Below are positions 12,653-23,018 of a DNA stretch of 64,000 bases, in pieces. Position 1 is the stretch's first letter, and each line of letters opens with the position of its first letter. Source of the stretch: Polytrichum commune. Taxonomy: Eukaryota; Streptophyta; Polytrichopsida; Polytrichales; Polytrichaceae. The notes beneath the pieces were generated by a model, which had not been told where the DNA came from, did no database searches, and saw only the letters and a list, made by a program, of their open reading frames with translations. A program made the translations under genes and the position numbers. Where the stretch lies: NCBI GenBank assembly GCA_950295325.1, contig OX485808.1, forward strand, positions 15,832,527 through 15,896,526, written 5' to 3'.

Positions 12653-12795
12653 GAAGGTTTAGGGTGCGGGATGTAACTCTTGAAAATGTGCGGGCGAGGT
12701 TGCGGATCCCACCCCCTGGGCCCTTTGACAGGACAGACATTTCTTGGGAGGAGAAAATCAACCAAGGACGGGATAGGATCAATCCTAGATGCTAG
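12604..12795 (+). pseudogene. Possible captured exon fragment in MULE interior
   Basis: A 63-codon open stretch without an ATG, in a different frame from the upstream MEVDIVDLGG frame. It contains HQYVLESWCIRRFRVRD and, later, RLRIPPPGPFDRTD, which look protein-like in composition compared with surrounding frames. Ends at TAG 12793-12795. Function not recognised. Confidence 0.3.
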
Positions 12796-13500
12796 GACAA
12801 TGGAAAAATAAAATAGTACAAAGACACCTCTTGTTCCACCTTTAGTTGTCCCAGTTGTTTCTACAGCCTCTGACTCTGATACAAGCTGTCTTAAAAGTCT
12901 TACAGGGCAACCACTCCCAATAGGACAGACAAAGCAGAGGAGGGCAAGTAGATTGCAAGCCAGTCTAACCTCTAAGCGAGGATGCCAATGCAATTTTGTG
13001 GCGAAGCAACTGTATATGGACAACACTTTATGCGAAATTCAGTATCATAAAAATAATCATTTCAACAAGGTTGGATAAGCCTGTCATGGGAGTTTAGATT
13101 ATGTTATGACAACACTGAAAACAATGGATGTTGCATAGATTGATATATGACATTGATAGGATGCATTACAATGTTACTGAATTCAATGAGGAAGGCATAA
13201 AGTCTTTCCAGGACACCAATGTTGTACATGTCCTGTCATATTTTACTAAATTGCTTGTTTTCCGAAAATTTCAATTGCCAAAGTTTCACTTACATTCAAA
13301 ATTCAACAAACAATGACATTTTATTGAAAATTGGTAGGGGCCAATGTATCAATACTCATGTGCCCAAAGTGGACATGTAATGGTTCTCACCTATCATAAT
13401 TGTGTTTTATTATGATTCAACCTTACATTGGTTCTACCTTGTCTTATTGTAACATCCCACACCATTATTCTAAGAAATAGCACTAAACTCCACAACGTTA

Positions 13501-13875
13501 TCAACAATTGCATTGCACTTGTCTTCCACCACCAAAATTTGTGTCATTTGACGTGTCCAACCACAGGACACGAAGATCATCATCTTTGTCCATAGCCAAC
13601 ATATCCAAGCAGGCGTTCCAGAAATAAGCTCTCATCCAGGACGAGGCCTCAGCCTGCATGGCCTTAAACCCATTGCATGTCCTCATAACTTTCAGATCGG
13701 AAACTAGCAGGTACAATCGCTTGTCCTCATAATCGCCCGTCATAGTAGGAATTTCCAGATTTGAAACTAACGCATGTCCGTCCTGTACATCTTCCGTGGC
13801 CTCCTCTATGATAAAATCAAATCCTTCTTCGAAAAAGACACATTTCCCTCCCAGATCCACAATGTCCACCTCCAT
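13501..13875 (-). pseudogene. Captured open frame, longest copy (124 codons)
   Basis: On the minus strand this starts with the same MEVDIVDLGGKC sequence as the left-arm copy, in the same GCCATGGAGG context. It continues for about 80 further residues not found in the other copies, including NGFKAMQAEASSWMRAYFW and LDMLAMDKDDDLRVLWLD. The protein is acidic, with no signal peptide or membrane segment. I do not recognise a domain. It lies wholly inside the MULE-like element, so it is probably a captured gene fragment or a relic element gene; expression cannot be judged. Confidence 0.45.
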
Positions 13876-13996
13876 GGCGAGCGACTAGGACAACGTCGAT
13901 CAAAGTTACAACTCTTCCAAATTCTAAACTAGCAATGCAACAGCCTTTCCCCAGCTTCCTCACTCGCTTCGAAGCTGTCCACTGGCGTGAGCAAGG

Positions 13997-14493
13997 CACG
14001 GGTAGATCACTTAGTGCATTTTAAAAACGACGTGCGGCATAATATAGAGAGGATTAAAATCATTTGAAATAAAAATTATAAAGGAATTCCAAATAATGAA
14101 GGGGCCATTAAATGTAGACAATCCCATTATAAGTAAGTTAGATGGACATAAAACGTGGGCCATTATTTTTTGTAAAATTAATATAGAGGTTGAAGATAAA
14201 GATCCTAGAAGGTATGTTTAATATGGTATGTAAATGGGTTTAGGACTCACGGGGATGGATGATAATTGTGATTTCCGTCTATCCAAAATTACTTAAAATG
14301 AATATAGAGTACAAAAAATTATAGTGACTGGGACAATATAAGTAATGGAAGGGTGCAAACAAATGGACCATTTTTGAAATTTAAGTAATTATAGGGAGGC
14401 TTTAATTCAACCCTTGAAGGTAAATAGCCCCAAAACAAAAAAAACCCTAGCCGCACGTGGTGCACAAAAATGCCTTAGAGTGATCTACCCGTG
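13997..14493. mobile_element. hAT-like MITE, copy 1
   Basis: It begins CACGGGTAGATCACT and ends AGTGATCTACCCGTG, with inverted matching continuing to the GCACGTGCGGC-type inner segment. It is flanked by a perfect 8-bp duplication GAGCAAGG (13989-13996 and 14494-14501). An 8-bp duplication with a CA...TG terminus fits the hAT superfamily. It inserted into an arm copy of the MULE-like element and so is the youngest layer of this nest. No coding capacity. A second copy is at 59383-59947. Confidence 0.88.
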
Positions 14494-14641
14494 GAGCAAG
14501 GAAGCATGACGGAAGAATTTCCAGATCTGAAACTAAACCATGTCCAACCTGTAGATCTTCCGTGGCCTCCTCTATTACAAAATCAAACCCTTCTTCAAAA
14601 GAGACACATTTCTCTCCCAGATCCACAATGCCCACCTCCAT
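14447..14641 (-). pseudogene. Truncated copy of the captured MEVDIVDLG frame
   Basis: The minus-strand frame starts MEVGIVDLGEKC and follows the other copies for about 43 codons before running into the hAT-like MITE end and stopping. A further copy in the outer right arm (start near 14911) is frameshifted. These are by-products of arm duplication. Confidence 0.5.
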
Positions 14642-15050
14642 GGCGAGCGACTAGGACAACGTCGATCAAAGTTACAACTCTTCCAAACCCTAAACTAGCA
14701 ATGCAACAGCCTTTCCCCAGCTTCCTCACTTGCTCCGAAGCTGTCCAGTGGCATGAGCAAGGAAGAATGACAGAAGAATGACGGAAGAATTTCCAGATCT
14801 GAAACTAAACCCTGTCCGTCCTGTAGATCTTCCGTGGCCTCCTTATTACAAAATCAAACCCTTCTTCGAAAGAGACACATTTCCCTCCCAGATCCATAAT
14901 GTCCACCTCCATGGCGGGCGACTAAGACAACATCGATTAAAGTTACAACTCTTCCAAACCCTAAACTAGCAATGCAACAGCCTTTCTCCAACTTCCTCAC
15001 TCGCTCCGGAGCTGTCTAGTGGCGTTAGCAAGGAAGAATGACGGAGCTCG
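14513..15050 (-). repeat. Tandem duplication of a ~270-bp MULE arm segment
   Basis: Two successive copies start with AAGAATTTCCAGATCTGAAAC at about 14513 and 14784, each ending at a GAATGACGG-like motif. A third partial copy at 13747-13996 precedes the hAT-like MITE. The right side of the element therefore carries three head-to-tail arm segments against one on the left. Confidence 0.8.
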
Positions 15051-15498
15051 GGTTCGGTGTGGGGTAGTGGTGGAGACGGATATGACGGATGGACGGATGG
15101 ACAGACGGGTGGACAACTGGACAGGTGGAAGGCCGCGTCGGGCAGGATGGAGGACACGGGCAGGAAGGCCAAGTCGGGTAGTTAAGACGGGTCGGGACAA
15201 GAGGACGGGAGGACATGAACAGGCTGCCCAAGCATAAACGCTGCCCGCGGGAGGCGTCCTACAAATGCTCGTAGCACTAAAATACGGAGATTTGTCCAGT
15301 ATCATGAAATTGAGGTGTGCCACATGTCAAGTTGGTTTAGAAGAATCATGAACTAGTTTAGGAGAATCATGTAGTAATTTAGAAGGTTCATGAAATTTGC
15401 AGACAACTCTAGTAACATTAATTGGAAGGTTCATGAACTAGCTTGGATCCCTCATGAAATTGAGTTTGGACTTAGGTGAAGTCATCTTACCAAAGGAG

Positions 15499-16799
15499 TA
15501 CTATAACACGAATTGTGGGGCATTGCCGTAGCTCATGGGAGTGCTCTAAATATAGCCTACATGAAACCGTCCAAAGAATTGGATTGTTTCACAAAGGTGT
15601 GTGTGCCTTATATGGTCACTCTTTTTAAACGGACAACCATCATTCAAATACTATATGATAAATCTTGTAATAAGAAATGGACACCCAAAAGACATGTGTT
15701 AGGATGAGATTGACTATTTGCTCAACATACATAAAGTACTCTAGTCTACATTCAACATATAACACACTTGGGAAGACTTATGTGATCACACCATAAAGAG
15801 AAGGAAAAATCTTCACTTTGACCACCTACAACTCTTGAATCTCAACTCTGATAAAAAGGAAACTTTAAATGGACAATCTTTGTATTGCACAATTTTCTTT
15901 TGTGGACGAGATAATTACTCCTTAGTCAATCCAAAAATCATTGGAAGTGCCCACAACAGGGCCACTTGCTATTACCTCATATTGTTGATGAATGAACCTT
16001 TTTGAGGTGTTTTTTTTTTTTTTTGTTTTTCTCCCTTCTTCTTCCTTTTCCTGATTTAACTGCAATTATTATTACAGTGGAAGGTACGTGACTTTATCAT
16101 AACAACACTGGAAGGCTCTCATGATGTCTTCAATTTAAGGCGATATCATGAGCCCTCCTCAACTTTGACCGTGTATCCGTTTTTGTCTGGCTCGTCCACT
16201 CCTGACTGCATTCCAGTGATTATAGCCTACTAGTCTAGAATGAGAGGAAGAAATTGAATCTATCTAGTCCATGCAACCGAATCTTCGTGTGCTCTATATG
16301 AATCACACCTACTAATCTCAACTCATACGATTACTCTTGGAATGTATATTTTCAACACAAGTTTTATAACCTAGAATTATGTTAGTTGTTGAATCATGTG
16401 TTTATTAAATTTTTGGCACGAATTGAAAAATCAATTGCAAAGAGGAACCACCAACAACCACCTCGGGAGAACCAGATTGAATCATAAACTTTACTTCTTT
16501 GGACTTTATTCCAGCGTATCATTTTTGCACGTGATTTTTGGTATCCTATAAAGAGCGATTTCCCTGGAAGTCAGATATTGATATTCAATGGGTATCTGAA
16601 GGTGAAAGAATCTTTGACGCCCAAGTTATTATTGGGCTACTGTCATTCTTGACCATATTGATATCAATGCGATATTGCCCATGTATTAATGTTCTTTCAT
16701 GGTATAATAATCCAAATGATATTGCAAACAAAAAAATCCTCAAAAATCCATATTCTACTTGTATGAAAGGAAAATCCTCATTATGGACACCGGAATGAT
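15499..16799. other. Intergenic, no gene recognised
   Basis: AT-rich with a poly-T tract near 16010-16024. The segment around 15800-15960 resembles other scattered sequence at 44090-44230 and 63490-63600 (CTTCACTTTGA... and a decayed internal block), suggesting an old dispersed repeat. No coding evidence. Confidence 0.4.
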
Positions 16800-17500
16800 C
16801 TAAAAGAGAGTCCAACATTGGTCTACACCAATGTAAGATTGACACATGGCAAATTCAAAGTCCAGACTCCAATAAGCCTCTTGACATCCTGGACTTTTAA
16901 AATGCAATTCATTTCATTCCAATCCGTTGTTGCATGCAGTATTGGACGACCTTTTTGTGCACATTGGATGAATATTCATGGTTATTGGTATTGACTACCT
17001 TTCCCTCCACTCTTTGCAACGGCAGTGAAAATGAAGGCGACAAGAAGAGGAAATGAGATACCAACGAAATGTGAAATCCCCATTATAGTTACCCAAATGA
17101 TATATATGAAAAAAGAAGGACCATACTAGTCCAACATCGATCTAGACCAATGTAGGATTCACATATGACAAATTCTAAGTCCCATAAGCCTTTTGGCATC
17201 TTGGACTTTAAAATCGGTATTATTTCATTCCATGTCGTCGTTGCTTCTAGTATTGGACGTCCTTTTTGGCACATTGGATGAAGATGGCAATTAAAAGAAC
17301 TAAGTTATCAAAGAATGTGAATTTGGAAGGAAAAAAGAAAAAGAAATGCTAGCCCAACACTAGACTAAACCAATGTAGGATTCACACATGGCAAATTTTA
17401 AGTCCAATAAGCCTTTTGACATCCTGGACTTTGAAATCAATTTTATCGCATTCCCTTTTATTGGAGCTCCATTGTTGCCTCCAATGTTGGATAATACTCA
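16800..17500. repeat. Three tandem diverged copies of a ~170-200-bp sequence
   Basis: Copies begin near 16808, 17128 and 17350 with a CCAACA(T/C) motif. Each runs through GACCAATGTAGGATTCACA-like, AATAAGCC(T/C)(T/C)TTGACATC and GGACTTT(T/A)AAAT segments, and the first two end in a GCACATTGGATGAA motif. Spacer lengths differ (320 and 222 bp between starts), so this is a local amplification rather than a regular satellite. Confidence 0.8.
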
Positions 17501-17516
17501 TTGGTGTTGATATTGA

Positions 17517-18347
17517 GGGTCAGTTTACACCATGAATCATGAAGTCAGACCATGGAAGATGGCCTTTTTCCATGGTCTGACTCGATGGTCCAACTTCCAT
17601 GGTTCGATTTTTTGAAAAATCAATTTACAAAGCCTTTGGGCCCCTCACTAGATGTAAACCAAATGTGGACCAAGAAGAATGACCATGCACCAAAAAAGTG
17701 AATGTGTTGATTTATTTTTAATATATGCCCAAATATGGTAGTTTTGGGAAAAAATAATCAAGTTTGATCATTCCGGCTTCACTTGTCTTCACTTCATGTT
17801 AGATGTGTCGAAGATGTGGCTTGTAGATCTTCTCATAACAATCTTAACACAAAAAATGAGCGATTTTATCTGTACATGTTCAATGTAATTTACATATGAC
17901 TTGTACCTTGTGTTGTACATTAAGCATTATTTGCAACGCGCTTCCTCTCACGTGGAACAAATGTTGAAAAACGTGCGTCGTGAGCCTTACCTAGCAAGAA
18001 CAGTCGTATCCAAAGCCCCCCCCCCCCCCCCCAACCCAACCCAACCCAACCCAACCCAAATAAAAATTCATTGAAATTTTATTTTAACAACATTTCTCCG
18101 CCATGGGCCCTTGCCTTCTCCTACCATACCACCTCTTTCGCCCCTCTCACCACAAAAACTAGTTGGACCATGTATATATATCATGCATGCCTTAAGATAC
18201 GCCTTTTGGGGACCTCAACCTCCATAGTCACTCTGGCATGTTTTCCTTGGTCTACACCGAAGTGGTCCCGAGACGAGTTCAACAGCCAATCAACGCTCTT
18301 ACACAGGACCTCGGATAGACTTCACGATCCATGGTGTAAACAGCCCC
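17517..18347. mobile_element. TIR element, family 3, copy 1 (GTTTACACCATG ends)
   Basis: Left end GGGTCAGTTTACACCATGAA and right end, inverted, GGGGCTGTTTACACCATGGA form the terminal repeat. TGA flanks both sides, a possible 3-bp duplication as in PIF/Harbinger elements. The interior aligns with 48069-48632 at several blocks, including GGACCAAGA...GACCATGCACCAAAAA and a CCTTTTGG...CTC segment. A 17-bp poly-C followed by (CCCAA)n lies within, at 18016-18058. No transposase. Confidence 0.7.
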
Positions 18348-19168
18348 TGACTCTCTTCACTCTCTGGCATGGGTAGGGTATAGGAAATGAAGGAGGCAAT
18401 CAGAGGGAAATGCATAGCAAGGGAAAAGGGGGGGGGGGGGGGGGGGGTGTCTCATGAGACAGAAGTGGCCCAATCATCTTAGCCACCAAATGTGGATGAG
18501 GGGAAGGACTGTGGCCTGTTCAGACTTGATGAGGTTCCCAGCCGGGCTCACCACCTGAAATTTCCAGCTGGTCCTCAAATCATTTGGACGCAGCCTGCCC
18601 GCCCTGCCCAATTAACAATCAATTGCCTTCGTGGCTGCCAAAATGTGTGTTGGAGCCTTCCCGGGCACTCTTTAATTTTATTTTTTCCCTTACTTTTATG
18701 TGGGCTTTGTCTCAATGGAGAGTTGGGAGTCCCCACCGCCCAGCCGCTGATGAGCTGTTGCTGGAATTCAACGCGGCGAAATTAAAAAACAAGGCCACTG
18801 AACGCAACTGAATGGAAGTGGATGGGACGGAAACTGAACTGGCTATGGCATGTCCATTGGAATGTTGGATTGGCTGCCTCGGTTGGTGACGATTCCGGGC
18901 GGGTATTGGCTGCCCGCATGAGACAGAAATCTTGACCTAGTCCTCAGGGACTCACTTTTTCATCAGTGTTGTTTTTTTTTTAAATTTTATGAACATGTTT
19001 TTTGGAATTATTGAAGTAAATCCATAACATCAAAGGAGAGTTAAAAGGCCACCCCTTGTGCTCGGATGGTTCCCAGGAACCAAAGTATGAAACATGTAGC
19101 AGAGAACACCACGCAACACTTGAGGTTGAGTTTGTGGTTAGACTATGGTGCGTTGGTGAGGTGTTTTA
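18348..19168. other. Intergenic, poly-G tract
   Basis: A 20-bp poly-G run is at 18428-18447. The 18490-18950 section is relatively GC-rich, with overlapping open frames on the plus strand (18492-18785, 18584-18811), but neither has a recognisable domain or homologous copy here and I do not call them genes. Confidence 0.4.
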
Positions 19169-19777
19169 GGGCCACTTCACACACGAGCCAAGAGCCGTGA
19201 CCATGGGATCGTGAGGGCCCAAAAGGAAGTGTCCAAAGGTTGGTTGTCTCAAGACACCCTCCAAAATCATGTGGTGTGGTCACGGACCCTCGAGTGTAGT
19301 GTGAAGTCGTATGTGATTGGGCCCTCAACCAAATGCTATTTCGATGAATTTTCATTCATGCGGGTCCTGACCCATAATAAAATAAAATAAAATAAAATAA
19401 ACCAACGGTTGTGAGAGTTCGGAGTGTCATGGTCTCCCGGTTTTGTGTGAGGCCTAACTCCAAGAGGCGATTTTGAAAATAGTCCAAGTGACCATGAAAC
19501 ATGATCCATTCAATGCCATGTAGGAATCCATGTAGACTTCACATCCATCATCTTGCATCCACATATATACTCTGTTGGTCCATCAAGGGTAGTGTGAAGG
19601 AAACTTGGACCGGCTCCGCTTTTCCCACCAATGAGAGTGCTTGAAGTGTAATGGCCATGGGCTCTCAGTCTTGTGTGTGAAGTGGCCCTGCAACATGTAG
19701 AATTTCATAGTGCAGAAAACCAAGCCACACTTGAGGTGGAGTTTGTTAGACTACGGTGCATTGGTTAGGTGTTTTAG
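19091..19777. repeat. ~80-bp imperfect direct repeat bracketing a Harbinger-like element
   Basis: The sequence from AACATGTAG through ACACTTGAGGT(T/G)GAG to GGTGTTTTAG occurs at 19091-19168 and again at 19692-19777, immediately outside the two ends of the element at 19169-19688. The first two bases or so of the element's right flank do not restore a TTA/TAA duplication, so the flanks may be a tandem duplication into which the element inserted. Confidence 0.75.
19169..19688 (-). mobile_element. Harbinger-like element, copy 1
   Basis: It begins GGGCCACTTCACACACGAG and ends with the inverse. Orientation is assigned relative to the copy at 30985-31456. The left flank is TTA; the right flank is TGC, so the usual 3-bp duplication is not intact. 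An (ATAAA)n stretch at about 19377-19400 is expanded within it. Confidence 0.85.
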
Positions 19778-22700
19778 ACAGGCAACTTCTTTCACTTGAC
19801 ATGCAGTTGTCCCCCCTTGCCTTTTGGTTTTACGATTCACTCCAATTCTTTCCCAAAACATAGAGAGAGAGTGGGACATTCCTTTGTCCGGTTCTTTGCA
19901 AGAAGGCACCGTGAAGGTCATTACATTGCTTATGGTATTTAGTGTTGCATACATTATTTGCGAAGGGCCTAAAACTAGGTGTCTAGAGGTTTCAAAGTGT
20001 CATGTCCACTAGTTGCCAATGTGATATTATTTGTCAACATAAGTAACTCCTCTAGTGGAAAATTACTTACATTATGATAATTAGCGTAGCACAAAGGATA
20101 GTTTGCGTTATAGGATGCAAGGGCAAGGTATTGTTGAGTATTCTAATAGCAAGTGTCATGTGTTAATATTCTAGTATGCAAGGGGAAGATTCTTGAGCAA
20201 ACGAATGCCAAGTGTCATTTGTATACACTTTAGTCAACTTGTAGACCATCATGTAACATAAGCATACACCTCATAACACTATTGAACATACTCATGCCAA
20301 GATATTAGTGAGCGCTCTTGAATGTCAAGTGTCATGAGGTGACACTACTGGTGAAGTTGTTGATCATTAGTGTAACCTAGCATACGCCTTAAAATAGGGT
20401 AAGTGACACTATTATGCACGTGACACTAAATATCATAGGGTTTAGCACTCTAAGAGTTGGACATATTTTGTTTTTAAACCAATCTACAAAAACACACTAA
20501 AATTGATATGGTAGATCTTAAAATTGCTATTCTACATATATGAGCCTATTATTCAAACTTGCAATTGTATGTATACATCGTTGTCACTTGATGTATACCC
20601 TAAACCAACCCCAACAACTCAGGGGGGGTGTTTGTTGGTGGACCCCTTGGATCACCTTAGTGAAACAATTTTGGTGGGAAGACCTTCACCTAGTTTTGAG
20701 CAACTTTTGTTTCATAGAAGCACCTACCATTTGGAGGGTGCCACACATACACCCACACAACCAAAACAAACAACAAATCACCCTCCCACAACCTCAAGAT
20801 AAACCACTATCACACGCACACTCTCCTCTAACCACTAACATCCCACATAGAGGTTATGAGATATCCCACCGTGATCATTCTTGATACCATACCACAAGTA
20901 CCCACTCCCACATATTACACTCTAGATAATCCACATCATAAAAACCCCAAATACATAAGGCATTTCATTTTTGTCTACAGCTTAAGCAATTTTTCACATG
21001 TAGTGAAGAGATAAACTCACATTTGGGATCAATAATAATAATAATCTTGCATGGCCTAGAAAAAAACACCACCGAAGACAACAACAATACTTCATTACAA
21101 ATGAGTTACAAACACATTACAATTAAATCAACACTATGCACACTTACCCAAACTTTTTGACCCATAACTCAATCACCCCAACCACACGACATACAAACAA
21201 CTCCTCAAACACCTATGCAAACATAGTACATTAATCAACTCATATCTACCACATCATGGACGTACTTACACTCATCGTCAAAATAAGCCCAATCCTAGAA
21301 AATGTGAAGAACGCCTCTAAACAAGACAAAGACACTTTTGAAGGTGATAAGCATGTCTGATGCCAAAATGTAAATTGTTGAGGTGCAACATGAGGTTTTG
21401 TAGAGGTTCTAACTAATAATAAAGTGACATGTGGCACTATGCTCTAACTTTGAATAAATGCATGTCAAAACATGCTTCCTATGGTACTATTGCCTTGAGT
21501 GTGTTGAAATGAATAAGATCTTATGATTGTAAATGATGAACTAAATTATGTTGGCTATTGTATTGAGGTATGGACACCTCATGTTTAAAGCTTCCTACGA
21601 CGTGTAGAAGCAATTTTCTACATACACGATTTCAACATTAAGAATGAACTTGAACAACGTTAATGTGTCCCTTCAAAAGCACTATAAACCTTTGTTACAA
21701 ACAAGTCGATTCACTTTCCTCAAAATGTCAAGTGACAATATGGTTCGTAGCCCTATTGAGGGCACTTCCAACTCCACGGACATTTATGGTCACTGGAGCA
21801 TAACATGATGCATGTCCTTGACTGCGTTCTATGAACAAAGTATCAAGCGAAAATGATTCTCATTTGATTCTAGGGTTCCCCCATTTATGGAGGCACCCAT
21901 GCTATATATCATGGAGTTTTGACAAACAACTATGAATTCATGGTTTTCTAATTGCAACCTATTTCTACAGAAAGAGACCACCATCTAGTCGATTAGTAAT
22001 GGTTATGGGAGCATGTTGGACTGGCTCAAGAATTGCATGTTCTGGTTACCAATTACAAATCATGAAGATTATCATTTCACGGTTCAAAACCAAAAGAGAG
22101 ATGCTCTTACTTTACCAATGTCCCCCTTTCCAAGGCGAGGATTCTCTTCCGTTGTAGATGAACATTTTCATGGGCTCTCAAGTGCGTGCCTTGTGATGAC
22201 ATGACCGTTCTTAACGGTGGCGTTCCAATTCTCGAACTAGGGGACTCGAGACCGACCCCGATAAGATGCTTGAAAGACCACATGTATCTTGTAAGACTGG
22301 CAAATGAAAGCTTTTTTTTTGCATGCAGACGTTTCATGAAAGGGGATTTGTAGAGGAATCCATGGCTTTTCTCTACACAACATCAATGCCATTGATGGTT
22401 CAAACTTCAATGGCAATCAGTGTTACTTGCATTTTTTCTGCAAAACGCCCGAAAAGATACAACAAATTGTGTGACTTTGTACGTGGGCTGCATGGCACTT
22501 GATCGATCAGGCCCTTCAATCCACTCACTGGCACCCAAAAACACATTTCACTGCAAGCTTTAAGCTCTCCCACTGCAGTAAAGCTGTGGTCAAGTACATA
22601 GAAGAAAAGAAAGCGAAAAAAGGAAAGAAGTCCAGGTACACTGCTTACAAATATCTAGTGTTTCTTACTATTTAAAGTTTTGTGTTATTTCAGTTGCTTC

Positions 22701-22791
22701 AAAAATAACATACGAGTTTTCATAACATTAGTCAGTGGTGCTGATGAGTTTTCGTGGGTCTTATGCTCCCATTATTCATGGTCTTCACCGG
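19778..22791. other. Intergenic, no gene recognised
   Basis: AT-rich. 20090-20450 repeats CAAGTGTCAT-like phrases several times in a degenerate way. 20540-21000 has CA-rich sequence giving open frames without domain content. Several short blocks (for example 22013-22100) recall other scattered old repeats. No coding evidence. Confidence 0.4.
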
Positions 22792-22804
22792 CACATGGCA
22801 TGCT

Positions 22805-23005
22805 TTTTTTTCTTTTTTTTCCTTTTTTTTGTTGAGAGAGAAAGCCGACATGCCAATGCCAAAGCACATGAGGCAGTTGACCACCTGGCAAGTTTTCTGT
22901 CAAGTAGAGAGGAGATTTCACAGCCGGGATTCGAAACCGCCAACCTCTTCCTTGAGATTTGGGTATCTCTCCACCATCATCCGGTAGTTTAAGGTCATCT
23001 CGGAC
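22805..23005 (-). mobile_element. tRNA-derived SINE, copy 1
   Basis: It is flanked by a perfect 13-bp duplication CACATGGCATGCT (22792-22804 and 23006-23018). Read on the minus strand it starts with TCCGAGATGACCTTAAACTA, carries a B-box-like GGTTTCGAATCC and ends in a poly-A-rich tail (the T-rich start at 22805-22830). It is nearly identical in its core to 58461-58648. SINEs are transcribed by RNA polymerase III and mobilised by LINE proteins. Overlapping open frames here are not genes. Confidence 0.9.
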
Positions 23006-23018
23006 CACATGGCATGCT

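Larger units (their letters stand above)
12017..15293. mobile_element. MULE-like element with long inverted repeats
   Basis: It is flanked by a perfect 9-bp direct duplication GTCCAGTAT (12008-12016 and 15294-15302). Ends are inverted copies reading ATCTCCGTATTTTAGTGCTA. The inverted arms are very long: 12017-12597 pairs with 14784-15293, and two extra partial arm copies (13747-13996 and 14513-14783) lie inside the right side. A 9-bp duplication and long arms fit Mutator-like elements, possibly a gene-fragment carrier. Boundaries are confirmed by an empty site at 43319-43327. No MULE transposase was recognised. Confidence 0.85.
11199..15498. mobile_element. Mariner-like TIR element interrupted by a MULE-like insertion
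   Basis: The left end CTCCTTTTGGTGAGATGA and right end TCATCTTACCAAAGGAG are inverted repeats, flanked on both sides by TA (11197-11198 and 15499-15500). A TA duplication with CTCC-type ends fits Tc1/mariner (Stowaway-type) elements, though the assignment rests only on ends. Without the 3,277-bp insertion at 12017-15293 it is about 1.0 kb. A related copy, opposite orientation, lies at 43160-44071, and a truncated copy at 24990-25220. No transposase is seen. Short open frames inside (for example 11072-11620) are element sequence. Confidence 0.75.

Noticed and set aside
18492-18811. Overlapping plus-strand frames in a GC-richer patch
   Set aside because: No domain, no related copy and no splice-compatible neighbours; composition alone is not enough.
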